Shown piece by piece: positions 34,500-45,837 of a DNA stretch of 64,000 bases (the first letter of the stretch is position 1; each line of letters opens with the position of its first letter). Source of the DNA: Sarocladium kiliense (lineage: Eukaryota; Ascomycota; Sordariomycetes; Hypocreales; Sarocladiaceae); NCBI GenBank assembly GCA_030734395.1, contig JAUZTG010000016.1:806001-870000 (forward strand), read 5' to 3'. Under the pieces are notes generated by a model. It searched no databases. It had not been told where the DNA came from and saw only the letters and a list, made by a program, of their open reading frames with translations. Made by a program: the position numbers and the translations under genes.

Positions 34500-35390
34500 A
34501 TGTCGACCGAGCAACGCGGTACCTATGCGCCTGGTTACAAGCCTTCGCACATCGCTCATCACGAGTGGCGGACCGCGGAGAACAGCGCTGCATACATACT
34601 CCCACACATTAACAAACTCGTCCAGCGTAATCCAAACATCAGGCTGCTTGACGTAGGTGCTGGTCCTGGAACAATTTCAGCTTCCCTGGCCAAATACCTT
34701 CCCGAAGGCCAGGTCATCGCAACTGATCTCTCAGATGAGGTTCTTGCGCGCGCAAAAGCCTTCGCGGCGTCTACAGGAGTGAATAATATCGCTTTCAAGG
34801 AAGCTGATGTATACGAGCTACCTTTTCCAACGGCATCTTTCGACGTGACTCATGCCAGTCAGGTCCTCTGTCATCTTGATCGACCAGCAGAGGCTTTGGC
34901 AGAGATGATCAGAGTGACGAAGCCGGGTGGGGTTGTGGGCGTGCGCGAATCAGATTTACGAACCGTTGCTTGTTGGCCAGACATCAAGGAAGTCAGAGAT
35001 GCGTACACATTACTTGCGGACGCGATGGAACAAAATGGTGGCTCAGGCATGGGAGGGCGAAAGTTGATCCCCTGGGCCTTGGCTGCTGGTGTCTCACGAG
35101 ACGCCATGACCATGACGTATGGAACGTGGTGCTTCAGTGAGCCAGCGGACCGCAAGATATGGGGTGAGCATCAAATGTAGTTTTCGCCCTTAAGTTTGCT
35201 GATCTTGTACACAGCCTCTGCGATGATTGAACGATTCAAGACTGGCGAGATTCGAGAACGAGCCGTGAGGACCGGACTGGCTACGGACGATGGAATGGAG
35301 GCGATGATCAAAGCACTGGAAAGGTGGATTGGCTGTGAAGATGCTAGTATGGGGTTACTTCACGGAGAACTAGTAGTCCATGTTGTTTAA
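34500..35390 (+). CDS. Class I SAM-dependent methyltransferase
   Basis: A 279-residue small-molecule methyltransferase of the UbiE/Methyltransf_11 type. Exons are 34500-35163 and 35215-35390, joined as KIW-ASAMIERF. Motif I is LLDVGAGPGT, the acidic loop after strand 2 is VIATDLSDEV, motif II is FDVTHASQVLCHL and the post-II region is VTKPGGVVGV. The C-terminus (RWIGCEDASMG) is typical of fungal members annotated only by fold. An in-frame ATG at 34488 would add four residues. Its stop is 77 bp from that of the convergent MFS gene. Acceptor substrate unknown. Confidence 0.9.
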
Positions 35391-35467
35391 AGATAGACTA
35401 AACTACTTCATTGCCACTGGATAGAGAGAGGAAGATCTGCGCGGGATGATCATGGCCCTCAAGCCTC

Positions 35468-36932
35468 TCAGCCAAGTCGCGAACCAGCGCACTGGAGACG
35501 CACTGTCCCCGCCGCCCTGTTCACACCTTTCCACAATGGGGCCCATGCTCCAAGAACGGTGGTGATGCCTGTGAAGATGATCATCGGCCCGTACTTTGTC
35601 GCATAGCCCAGCGTCTCTTCCGAAATTCTTCCATGGAGCGACAACAGTGCTCCGCTGATGGGACCCGCTAACACAAATCCCAGACCCCGTCCACCTAAGA
35701 GAAGTCCGAAAATGACAGGCGACTCGGAACCATTGTCGTTGCGAGTAAGCTCCTTCATCACACATGACCATGTGGAGCTGAAGGATCCCGCGAAGAAACC
35801 ATACAGCAAAACAAAGATCACAAGATTAGCCAAGTGAAAGCTGAGTCCCCATAGAAGAAACACGGGCAGAGTTGCACCGAACGAAGCCATGATAATTGCC
35901 ATGGACGAACCAAACTGATCACCCAATAGACCGATGATGACTCCACCAGGTGCAGACATGAGTTGTACAAGAGCAAGTAAGATCGGTGCCGTAATTGAAG
36001 AGTGCCCGACGTTGATAGCGTAGGACGCGAGGTAGGTTGAAGGCATCAGGTAGCCAACAGCCTGAATCACGACTCCCCAAAGCATCATCCAGAAGAGAAT
36101 GTGCTGAGCGAACCCGAAGCTGATAGGTCGTCCACGAGCCGTTCGAGATACGGGAATTCGAGGTTTCAGGAAGAACATTGTTGGCAGCATCATGACGGCC
36201 GAGGTGCCAGCCCAGCTAAGGAGTGTAGCCTTGTATCCGACGCGCCTCAACATCGCATCAAAGACAAAAGGTGCAATAACGCCGGTCGTTGCTTTTCCTG
36301 CCCACATGACTCCATGGGCAAAGCCCTTGCGCTCGACGAACCATTCGTCCATATAGATAGAGATTGGACTGAAGAGCAATGAGCAGCCGACCGCGTACAG
36401 CACTCCCTGCGTGACAATCAGGGCGCCGACACTGTCAACGAACGCTGATGCGGTGAGACTCCCAAATGCAAAGAAGAGACCGGCAGTTCCGCAGTACATC
36501 CGAATGTATGGGTAGCGTGTCAGCGTGAGGAAAATGACAGGCATGAGTAAATATGTGATGCCTTGTTGACAGGCGCCGATGGTGGCGACAGCTCCAGGCG
36601 AGGCGTTAAGACTTTCTAGTGAGGTGAAGTATTCCTGGAAAATTCCAAAGGAAGTCGAATAACCTAAAGGCTGTCAGTTCTGCTTGTGTCTGAAGGGATA
36701 ACGGACACTCACCCCATATCGGCGCCTGAGCCAAGGTGCAACACGCCAAAGTGGTGTAGGCTCCTTTGCCACGATCAGTTGGCGGGAGAGCATTGAACCG
36801 AGACCCTCCCGCGTTTGATGAATGTGTACCTAAGGAGTCGTGGATAGACTCCTCGTACTGTGTCGACCGCGGTAAAGCGTCTAGCTCAACAGCGTCCAGC
36901 TCCTGAGGTCTTGTCACTGTGGTCGTCGTCAT
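35468..36932 (-). CDS. MFS transporter, monocarboxylate-porter-like
   Basis: A 471-residue, 12-helix permease of the monocarboxylate porter type (fungal MCH-like). Exon 1 (36932-36713) holds a hydrophilic N-terminus of about 65 residues and the start of helix 1; exon 2 (36663-35468) follows in frame as APIWG-YSTSFGIFQEYF. Helix 1 with YSTSFGIFQEY and the MDEWFVERKGFAHGVMWAG segment in helices 4-5 are family hallmarks. The C-terminal tail is short. Fungal members carry short organic acids or riboflavin, or have unknown cargo, so no substrate is claimed. Confidence 0.9.
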
Positions 36933-37859
36933 GGTACCTGCTGTAGGGTGGCACCTCTATACGAGTTTACAAGGAAGATGAAGGGGAGGCAATGAAAGAG
37001 ATCCACAGCTGGGTCGGTTCGTTGTTATACTTCTGCAAGCCAGGCACCTTGTCTGGCCTAGGTAAGGTAGCAAGCAATGCTGTGATGTCACGCAACACTC
37101 CTGCATAGTGTCAATCACAAGGCGCCAAGCCCTACGGCCAATAGCAGGCCCGGGGGACCCCGACACCGGACCGGCCCCACTCTCTCCGTCCGATCCGCCG
37201 CCGAATACTCCGACGCCGGCACCTGGTCAGGAATACCTTTACACGGACAGATCGAGGTGCATTTTGCTCTGCAGGCTGTTTCGTGAAAAAGTTTGAGCTT
37301 GACGTGTTCGGGAACACATAGATTGGTGTCATTGATAATAAGCGCCCCGTCGCAGTGGCGAGAGGATGCAACGCTGCTCTTCATACTGACCAGCAAGTTC
37401 CAATTTCTGCCTCTCACAACACAAGGCATTCGTTCGTGTCTCCTCTGTCGAGAGCGTACGCCACGGCGATAGGGAGAAGTCATGGTGGAGATCTTTCGAG
37501 CGACGAGGAGGTGCTGGCGAATGACTTCAGGAGTAACAACTCGGAAGCATCACGTCCGGATAAAAAGGAAGGGATTCGCGTTACAGAGGAATTCAGAGTC
37601 ACGAGGGATGACAAGTAATGAGACGCTAATGATACACCGGGGCTATCTTGTTCCTGATGCATTTCCACCAACGTGTGTATGGATAAAGGGAGTGCGAGAC
37701 ATATTGCTGTTCGTGTTATAATTGTCATCTCGATGTACATGTAAGTACGTATATGTATAAGAAAAGGGGGGAGAGTAGCGTATGAGATCGAGCCACTAAT
37801 GTCGAAGCCCTAGGGCCCCGTTTCGTGTGCCACTTGTCACGTCTACAACACCCCTCTCA

Positions 37860-37922
37860 TCACTTCATACCCCTCGCCTTGACAAAGTCCACTGCGTCAA
37901 AGAAACTCTGAAAGCTCTGCTC
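37860..37922 (-). other. Exon-like fragment, possible terminal exon
   Basis: On the minus strand a CGCAG acceptor, with a CTGAAC branch-like site just upstream, leads into EQSFQSFFDAVDFVKARGMK and a stop. The composition looks protein-like, but no upstream exon could be joined in frame. Confidence 0.2.
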
Positions 37923-37990
37923 CTGCGTGGTTCAGTTTAAAACCTGTTACATCCACACATACTCAGGACAGCCTGCATTAGTACGCCCTC

Positions 37991-37991
<1 letters not shown>

Positions 37992-38027
<36 letters not shown>

Positions 38028-38029
38028 AA
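37992..38029 (+). repeat. Poly(A) tract
   Basis: 23 A, one G, then 14 A on the plus strand. It could be a simple repeat or the 3' tail of a retroposed transcript; no target-site duplication could be confirmed by eye. Confidence 0.8.
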
Positions 38030-38312
38030 GAAGATGAAGATATCACGAAGCACTAGTGAAAAATAATAATAAAACCAAACACATATATATAATAGCCGGT
38101 ATTTGCTGGTTGTTACCGACTATTCATTCATCACCCCCTCAGCAGGTTAACCAGGGAGAGCGGAAGGGATCCCGGGTTTTCAACAGGAGCGATGCAAAGA
38201 TAATTAGGGACAGGCAGTAAGATGGAACCTTCCCCAATGCGAAACAGTGGATATAGCGACCAGAAAAATAGAGGGTTACGAGGATTAAGATACACTTCCC
38301 ACTGCATCCTTG

Positions 38313-38645
38313 TCAAAGAGCCGAGTAACAAGTGAGAGCTATACATTGATAATCTCCCGAAATCTTAGTCTCAACATCCTTACTAGCATTAGTGAAAAGC
38401 TTGATCTCCTTATCCAGACTAGGCTGGGAAATAGCTGTAGAACTAGCAGAGGCGCCGACCGCAGTCGCCTTCGCGATAGAGGACGACCAGGAGCGGAGGA
38501 TGACATGGTTGCGGTGTGTGTGTATGGCAAAGACGACAAGCCAAACAGCGCCCGCCAGCAGGGAAGTGAGTTTGATGACAATTGCGGTCACCACGGCCGT
38601 GGAAAGCCGTCGCGCGAACATGGTAATGAAGATCACGTTTCTCAT
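38313..38645 (-). CDS. Hypothetical small membrane protein (weak)
   Basis: A 110-codon ORF. From the internal ATG at 38621 it reads MFARRLSTAVVTAIVIKL and a second hydrophobic stretch (LLAGAVWLVVFAI), then a Ser/Ala-rich polar tail. A GT-AG pair inside its 3' part could remove 44 bp. No family is recognised and a chance ORF is quite possible. Confidence 0.25.
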   Translation of the reverse strand: MRNVIFITMFARRLSTAVVTAIVIKLTSLLAGAVWLVVFAIHTHRNHVILRSWSSSIAKATAVGASASSTAISQPSLDKEIKLFTNASKDVETKISGDYQCIALTCYSAL

Positions 38646-38862
38646 TATCTGCGGTGTTGTGTCTATATGAGGGGTTACATCCGCCTTCCGAAGGATCCTT
38701 AGTGTTGGCTCTAGAACGGTTCCATCGCCATCACTGGACCAATGTTCTGACTTGCATTACGCTTCTGTATTACAAGACGTGGAATTGGCCCATTGAAGTT
38801 TGTGGCAATTCATAAGATAAGAGAATACGTTAAATAAGTCAGACGAACACAAGCCTCAATCT

Positions 38863-40849
38863 CTACTCCATATACCTAAATTCTGGGTTACGGTGTCCAA
38901 GACCAAGCTTCTCCTCTGCCGAAAGACCTTGAATCCTATGGTCTCTCTTGCCTTTAGCCCTGAGCTTGTTGTCAACAATGCAATGGGCCAAACCCAGGCA
39001 AGTTAGGACAAGACAGAAACACTGGAGGCCGAGATTGATGGAGTGACCGTTGTAAAAGTACGGCGCGTCTTGAGCAAGATAGGTCCAGCTATTCGGAAAA
39101 GAAAGGGCATTAGACGGAATTATATACACATCAAACGAGAAGGCAACTTACGTGGACAGGACACCACCGAGGCTACCAATCATAACCATGTAGCCGCCAG
39201 CGACTGCAGCAACGGCAGGGCTTCCAGCATTGTTAATCCCCCAGCTCAAGAAACCACTGCTGGCACCGAAACAACCAATGGCGTTTAGAAATACCGCCGC
39301 ATACTTTGCATTAACATTATCGGAAAATCGCAGAATGCTAAAGCCAATGACAGAGCAGGGCAGGATGCCTGCCATGAAGACACCCCGCTTGTTCGTCCTG
39401 TCACTCAGATAGCCGAGGGCTACCGTCAATATGCAGGCAACGAGGTACGGGGGCACAGACTTCAGCTGAGCCTCGGTCGATGTCCAGCCGAACTCGCGAA
39501 GGATTTGCGGCACAAAGGCACCGAATCCCTGGACGGCGCTGTTGGTGCAGAAGAAGGCCCAGGCGCAGACGTTGGTGTGCAAGTTGAAGACGGCCCTACG
39601 CACATGTTGCCAGGTCACCCTCTCGTTGGCGTTCTGTGGCAAGGGCTTTGTTAGCCGCCATGACATCAAGACGTTAGATTCAGTGCCGACTTACGTTTGC
39701 ATTCTCGCGACGAAGACGCTCGCTTGCGATATATCGCTGCCTATCAGTTAAGAACTTCCATTCACCCGGGCTCTGCGGCATGAAGATGGGTGCGATAGAG
39801 GCGATCACAATAGTAAACTAGGCTTGGGTGTTAGCTTTAGTCTTGGTTGAGCAACATTTTAGGAAGTGCGGCATACCAGGCCCTCGAAGAAGAAGATGTT
39901 GCGCCATCTTTCAATGATCATGCTGTCAGCGCCCCACGGTGAGATATTGCTAGAATAATCTTGTCACTATTTCGTCCATGTGTTCATCTTCGTCAGAGAA
40001 CAGGTTACAGCGTACGAGAGACCAGCGGCCAACAGACCGCCAAAGGAGCTGGCAAGGGCGCTTGAGGCGATGAAGATGGCCATGCGAAAGAAGAGTTCTG
40101 TCTTCTTGTAGAAGCAACTGAGGAAGAAGGCGGTGCCTGGCATTGCACCGCCTTCGAAGATTCCAAGCAGAGCTCGAGCCACGAGCATGGTTGGGTAGGA
40201 TTTAATAAACGAAGTGCAGAGTGTGATAAGGCCGAAGCAGAAAACCAGACCAGGCACTGTGTGCGTTGTTAATGATATTAGACTCGAGTGATGGGGATCA
40301 ACAAGGTTACCACATACGGTAGAAGCGGGGTCCAATATTCTTCAGGATGACATTGCTTGGAATTTCAACACTGAGAAGGTGAAGCTCATGTTAGATACAC
40401 ACCTGATATCAGCAGCCTGGTCGTGCACTTACGCCAAGTAGAAGATAAAGAAAACTGTCAGAATGATGTTGTATCTATACCCATGAAGGGAGACATCATC
40501 CACTAATCCTTCAATTCGGGCATTGCTTAACAATGCATATTAGTTGATGCTCTCAAAGTCTTAAGGTTGGAGTAGGGCATACCCGATGTTCGCTCTGCCC
40601 CGACGGTCAGCAACTCAGATCATCAGCCGTTAATATCTTGCAGTCCAGAAAATGTGCATACCGATCGATTGCACAGAGCATATAGAGAAGAGTCACAAGC
40701 GGCGTGATTGTGAGGTCAAACTTGCGACGAACAGCTGTCTCTTCCTCCACGGTCCAGTCAGACTCGAAGCTAGCCAGCGAGCCGTCGGCGACATCTGCAG
40801 CCGAAGCCACGCCCTCGAGCTTCTTGGTGATTGTCGATGGCTCCGACAT
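38863..40849 (-). CDS. MFS permease, allantoate/nicotinate permease-like (ACS family)
   Basis: A 496-residue, 12-helix permease of the Dal5/Tna1-like anion:cation symporter family. Nine exons: 40849-40662, 40594-40583 (12 nt), 40525-40433, 40370-40318, 40256-40016, 39949-39877, 39817-39695, 39633-39152, 39088-38863. The microexon supplies part of the signature DRANIGNARIEGL. Other hallmarks are VEIPSNVILKNIGPRFYL, RALLGIFEGGAMPG, and WRNIFFFEGLFTIVIA completed across two joins. The C-terminus shows the usual NPEFRYM ending. It is divergent from the 5-oxoprolinase gene across a GATA-rich promoter, so uptake of a nitrogenous acid such as pyroglutamate, a hydantoin or a ureide is the inferred role. 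Confidence 0.92.
40583..40594 (-). other. 12-nt microexon of the ACS permease
   Basis: Flanked by a CAG acceptor and a GTATG donor. Its twelve bases complete two split codons and add Ala-Asn-Ile in the family signature; skipping it keeps the frame but removes four residues. Confidence 0.85.
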
Positions 40850-41015
40850 TGTTGTGTACTGAATACAATATTGAAGAAGCTTGTGATTTATTTTAAAGCA
40901 AAAAACCGAAAATGATCCTGCAAAGACCATGATGTAAAATAGTGGAAACGAAGGGGAGGGACTCTGCTTTTCATAACCTCTTCTACATCCTAACCCAGTG
41001 CATCCGCAGATACCC

Positions 41016-41305
41016 AGATAGAGAGCAGATACAGATTACTAGGCCTTATCTAGATAGGATTATGCATCCGATCTCTCTTCAGGTGACCGTTCCGCCATCG
41101 TCCGGGGCAGAGATCTGGGGGAACCCCGCCGATACCACGCTGGGAGACGTGAGCAACGCAATCGCTATGAGGCAAAGGGCAAGGCAGCAGATAACGCAGC
41201 GCCACATGGCACGAGCAGATAGAGCTACTGGATGCTACAGCGACCTATCATCAGCAGATAAGATGCATAGCCGGGCGTGGCATTCCGGAAATAATCACGA
41301 GATAA
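41016..41305. promoter_or_regulatory. Cluster of eight WGATAR (AreA/NIT2-type) sites
   Basis: WGATAR matches at 41016, 41046 (minus), 41052, 41189, 41217, 41245 (minus), 41256 and 41300, between the divergent permease and oxoprolinase genes. This motif binds the fungal nitrogen GATA factors. About 0.6 matches would be expected by chance in 290 bp at even base composition. Confidence 0.7.
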
Positions 41306-41352
41306 CAAATGCGAACACTCCCCCCGGCGACACGGCTCCGACCCTGCATCTC

Positions 41353-41374
41353 CATCGGGAGGTGGGTCCCGATG
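41353..41374. promoter_or_regulatory. Perfect inverted repeat with CGG-N10-CCG half-sites
   Basis: Arms CATCGGGA and TCCCGATG are separated by six bases. The inner triplets form CGG-N10-CCG, a layout bound by Zn2Cys6 dimers (yeast Put3 uses this spacing). A Zn2Cys6 gene lies next to the cassette at 45838-47941. Confidence 0.55.
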
Positions 41375-41664
41375 CCGGTACTAAGCCGGCGGCGCGTCCG
41401 GGACTCTGGACCCTGATTTCTGTCCCTTGGTTGGAGCTGATTAGCACAGCACAGCTCTCAAACGCATCAATGGTGCTGCGCTGTCGCCTTGCTGATCGCC
41501 ATGCCCATCTCCAGATCACAATGCCGTTCGGTATCCGTGCCGTCATGGTTGGGGGAGGGGTTTGGAGGGGCAGCTTTTCGTGTCCATTTACCTTGTTAAA
41601 CCGATAGCGGGCGGGCAGCTTAGACGGACTTCTGACCCCGAGCTCGTTGCGATGTATATGACTT

Positions 41665-41670
41665 TATAAA
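41665..41670 (+). promoter_or_regulatory. TATA box of the 5-oxoprolinase gene
   Basis: TATAAA on the plus strand, 110 bp before the ATG at 41780. Confidence 0.6.
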
Positions 41671-41779
41671 GCACCATGCAAGGCGATATACATGGCTCTT
41701 TCTTATACCGTGACATCGCATTGCATCACAGAGTAAAGCTGGCAACTACCAAGGCGGCTGCTCTTCAACAAACGTCACA

Positions 41780-44700
41780 ATGGCAGCCGACTCAAGCAGC
41801 CGCAAGCTGGCCATCTCCATCGATCGGGGTGGTACTTTCACTGATGTCCACGCCATCGTCCCTGGCAAGCCGGACATTGTCCTCAAGCTTTTGTCTGTTG
41901 ACCCTGCGAATTATAAGGATGCACCCACAGAAGGTATCCGCCGCGTCCTTGAGCTCGCAACTGGCTCGGCCATTCCGCGCGGTACACCTCTTCGTCTCGA
42001 CGACATCGAGTGTCTGCGCATGGGCACAACTATTGCGACAAATGCTCTCCTGGAACGCAAGGGCATGAAGTCTGCACTTCTTACAACGATTGGGTTCAAG
42101 GATCTGCTCAAGATCGGAAACCAAGCGCGTCCAGACATCTTCGATCTATCGGCTAGACGGCCAGATGTTCTCTTCAACAAGGTCGTGGAGGTCAAGGAGC
42201 GCATTATTCCGTCGCACCCACGTTCTGAACAGCAGGCTCTGTCTGGATTCCGTACCATTGAAGGCATCACCGGCGAAACCTACCACATCATCCAGGAGCT
42301 AGACACAGAGAGCCTGGCGAAGGAACTCGCTGCTCTCAAGGCCGAAGGCTATGGATCAATTGCCGTCGCGCTCATCAACTCGTTCGCATGCCCGGACCAT
42401 GAACTCAAGATCAGCGAGATGGCATCAGAGATGGGCTTTTCGGTCGCCCTCTCCTCCCAGCTTCAGCCCATGATCAAGGTCGTGCCACGAGGCATGTCAG
42501 CAACTGCAGATGCATACCTGTCCCCTGTTGTGAAGTCATACATCGACTCCATCTCTGCAAACTTCGAAGGTGGCCTCAGTGGCGATCACGGCTGTCGAGT
42601 TGAGTTCATGCAATCAGATGGAGGTCTGGTTGACTTTCGCAAGTTCAGCGGTCTTAAAGCAATTCTCTCAGGGCCTGCTGGTGGCGTTGTTGGCTATGCA
42701 GCTACGAGCTGGGACAGCAATGCTCGTGTTCCCATCATTGGCTTTGATATGGGAGGCACATCAACAGATGTCTCACGGTTTGATGGCCACCTTGACCACA
42801 CTTTCAGCTCCAGCATCTCCGGTGTGAGCATTTCAGCACCACAGCTAGACATCAATACAGTAGCAGCAGGAGGCGGTTCAATCCTCTCTTACAAGAATGG
42901 CCTCTTCCTAGTTGGCCCAGAGTCAGCTTCAGCACACCCTGGTCCTGCCTGCTATCGTAAGGGCGGTCCGTTGACCGTCACTGATGCTAATCTCTTCCTC
43001 GGTCGCCTCTTGCCCGAGCACTTCCCTAAGATCTTTGGCCCCAAAGAGGATCAGCCGTTGGATCGAGACGTTACCAAAGAGCTCTTCACAGAGTTGACTA
43101 AAAAGATCAATGCTGAGCACAGCGACAACCAGCTCACGCCCGAGCAAGTCGCCCTTGGCTTCATCAAGGTTGCTGACGAGTCAATGACGCGACCTATTCG
43201 CAACCTCACAGAGGCCCGTGGCTTCGAAACATCATCACACCATCTGGCCTGCTTTGGGGGTGCCGGAGGTCAACATGCCTGCAACGTTGCTGCGTCCCTA
43301 GGCATCTCCCGCATCATTGTCCACAAGTACTCTTCAATCCTATCAGCCTATGGCCTGGCGCTGGCGGAGGTTGTGCAGGAGGCCCAGGCTCCTATGGCTT
43401 CACAATATCTCGGTGCCGAAAAGCTCATCGAGCAAAAGCTGGCCGCACTCACTGCTCGCTCCACTGAGCAGCTCCATACACAAGGTTTCAACGATGACCA
43501 GCTTCGTCATGAGACATTCTTGAACATGCGTTATGAGGGCTCGGATACTAGCCTCATGATTCTCAAGCCTGATGATGGCGACTTCGTGAAAGCCTTCGTT
43601 GATAGGCACCAGAGAGAGTTCAACTTCACCTTCCAACGACCAATTCTGGTTGATGACGTTCGGGTTCGCACCATCGCATCGGCTACTAAGTCGCCTGAGA
43701 GAAGTCCACTGCAGCAACTGGAGGCCGTAAACCTTGTGGACGCCCCTGCACCACTGGAGGTCAAGGATGTCTACTTTGATGCCGCCAAGGGCTTCACCCA
43801 GACTCCTGTTTACAAGCTTCGTGATCTTGATTCGGGTGTTAAGATCCAAGGCCCAGCTATTATCATCGATGAGACTCAAACTATCGTCGCGTCACCACAT
43901 GCGAGAGTTCACATCCTTGACACTTGCGTCCTCATCGATCTCGACGAGAAGCCGAAGGAGACCGACTCGTTGACCCAGATTGATCCGATTCGTCTATCCA
44001 TCTTTGGCCACAGGTTTATGTCTGTAGCGGAACAAATGGGCCGCACACTGCAAAAGACTGCCGTCTCAACCAACATTAAGGAGAGATTGGACTTCTCATG
44101 CGCGCTCTTCTCGCCCGACGGAGGCCTGGTCGCGAACGCACCCCATGTCCCTGTGCATCTCGGGTCTATGCAGTTTGCAGTGCGTTATCAGCATCAGCGA
44201 TGGAAGGGACGTTTAAAAGAGGGCGACGTCCTTGTTTCGAACCATCCTGTCTCTGGTGGTACTCACTTGCCTGATGTCACTGTCGTCACTCCGGTCTTCA
44301 AGCAAGGCACAGATGAGATCATCTTCTACGTCGCTTCGCGAGGCCATCATGCAGACAGTAAGTTAAGCACCGTACCTAACCCCCTTCATCCTCACTAACA
44401 CTGCTCTAGTTGGCGGCATTCTACCGGGTTCTATGCCACCCAATTCCAGCGAACTTTGGCAGGAAGGGGCCGCAATCGAATCTGAGAAGGTTGTTTCCAA
44501 TGGCGTCTTCAACGAGGAGAAGATGAGAGAGCTCTTCCTCATCATTCCTGCGCAATACGAAGGCTGCTCGGGAAGTCGAAACATCAGCGACAACATTTCC
44601 GACTTGAAGGCGCAAATAGCAGCTAATGCCCGCGGCATCTCACTTATCCAGAACCTCATCGATGAGTATAGCCTCGAGACTGTTCAAATGTACATGTACG

Positions 44701-45662
44701 GCATTCAGAACACCGCTGAGGCTGCTGTTCGGGTGTTCCTGAAGGAGATGTATGAAAGGTACAACGGCGAGCCTTTGGTAGCACTTGACTATATGGACGA
44801 CGGCACACCTATCAAGCTGACCATCACTATTAAATCGGATGGTTCGGCAGTCTTTGACTTTGCAGGAACCGGCGACGAGGTCCGTGGCAATATCAATGCC
44901 CCCGAAGCCATCACCCACTCCGCCATCATCTACGCCCTGCGCTGTATCGTCAAATCCGATATTCCCCTCAACCAAGGCTGTCTCGCTCCCATAGACATCA
45001 GGATCCCCAAGCCGAGTCTTCTCAGTCCCACAGGCGCCGCAGCGGTTGTCGGCGGCAACGTCACGACCAGTCAAAGAGTCACAGACGTCGTGCTGAAAGC
45101 GCTCAACGCGTGCGCGGCGTCCCAGGGCTGCCTGAACAACCTGACTTTTGGTGTCGATGGCACTACGGATCCCAGAACTGGCGAGACGATTCCTGGCTTT
45201 GGATACTACGAGACCATTGCAGGTGGTGCGGGCGCTGGTCCCGGCTGGGTCGGAGAGAGCGGCGTCCACGTCCACATGACCAACACCCGTATCACAGATC
45301 CCGAGATCCTTGAGAAACGATACCCTTGTATTCTCAGGAGGTTTGAGCTTCGTCCCGATACGGGTGGAGAGGGACAGTATCGCGGTGGCGATGGGTGCGC
45401 CCGAGAAATTGAGTTCCTGGCGCCAGTACAGTGCTCAATCCTCTCTGAGCGGCGCGTCCATCGGCCTTACGGGCTGGAAGGTGGTGAACCTGGTGAGCTC
45501 GGACTGAACCTGTGGTTGACCAAGGATAAGTATACTGGCCTTAGTAGGAGAGTCAACATGGGTGGTAAGGGGAGTATTCCCATGGCAGCTGGGGATCGCG
45601 TGGTTATAAACACCCCCGGTGGCGGTGGTTATGGTACGAAGGGTATCAATGGGTATAGATAG
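41780..45662 (+). CDS. 5-oxoprolinase / hydantoinase A-B fusion
   Basis: A 1,276-residue cytosolic ATP-dependent amidohydrolase of the HyuA-HyuB fusion type, which opens 5-oxo-L-proline to glutamate or a related hydantoin ring. Exons are 41780-44357 and 44410-45662, joined as HHADIGG. The N-terminal ATPase-fold half starts with SIDRGGTFTDVHA; its phosphate loop region is GFDMGGTSTDVSRFDG and LACFGGAGGQHACNVA follows. The HyuB half begins near DPIRLSIFGHRFM and includes LDFSCALFSPDGG, SNHPVSGGTHLPDVT and the Gly-rich end NTPGGGGYGT. Length matches eukaryotic 5-oxoprolinase (about 1,280). A specific hydantoin role cannot be excluded. It shares a promoter with the ACS permease and faces the regulator gene tail-to-tail. 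Confidence 0.95.
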
Positions 45663-45837
45663 TCATTGAGGCACTTTTACTTAGGATTAGACATTTGTGG
45701 AATATCAACGCAATTCGTGAATTAAGAAGATAGTAGACTAAGGACAGTAAATTTCTAATGACATGATCATTGGTGACGAGGATACCTAGGTAGAAGCTCA
45801 CCTTCTGGCATGAGTCTTTTGCCCGGATCCAGGTGAA

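Larger units (their letters stand above)
36933..38862. other. Gene-poor stretch with an A-tract and weak exon-like pieces
   Basis: 1.9 kb between two minus-strand MFS genes. It contains the A-tract at 37992-38029, a weak 110-codon minus ORF (38313-38645) and an exon-like minus-strand peptide at 37860-37922, each listed separately. No recognised family. Confidence 0.4.
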
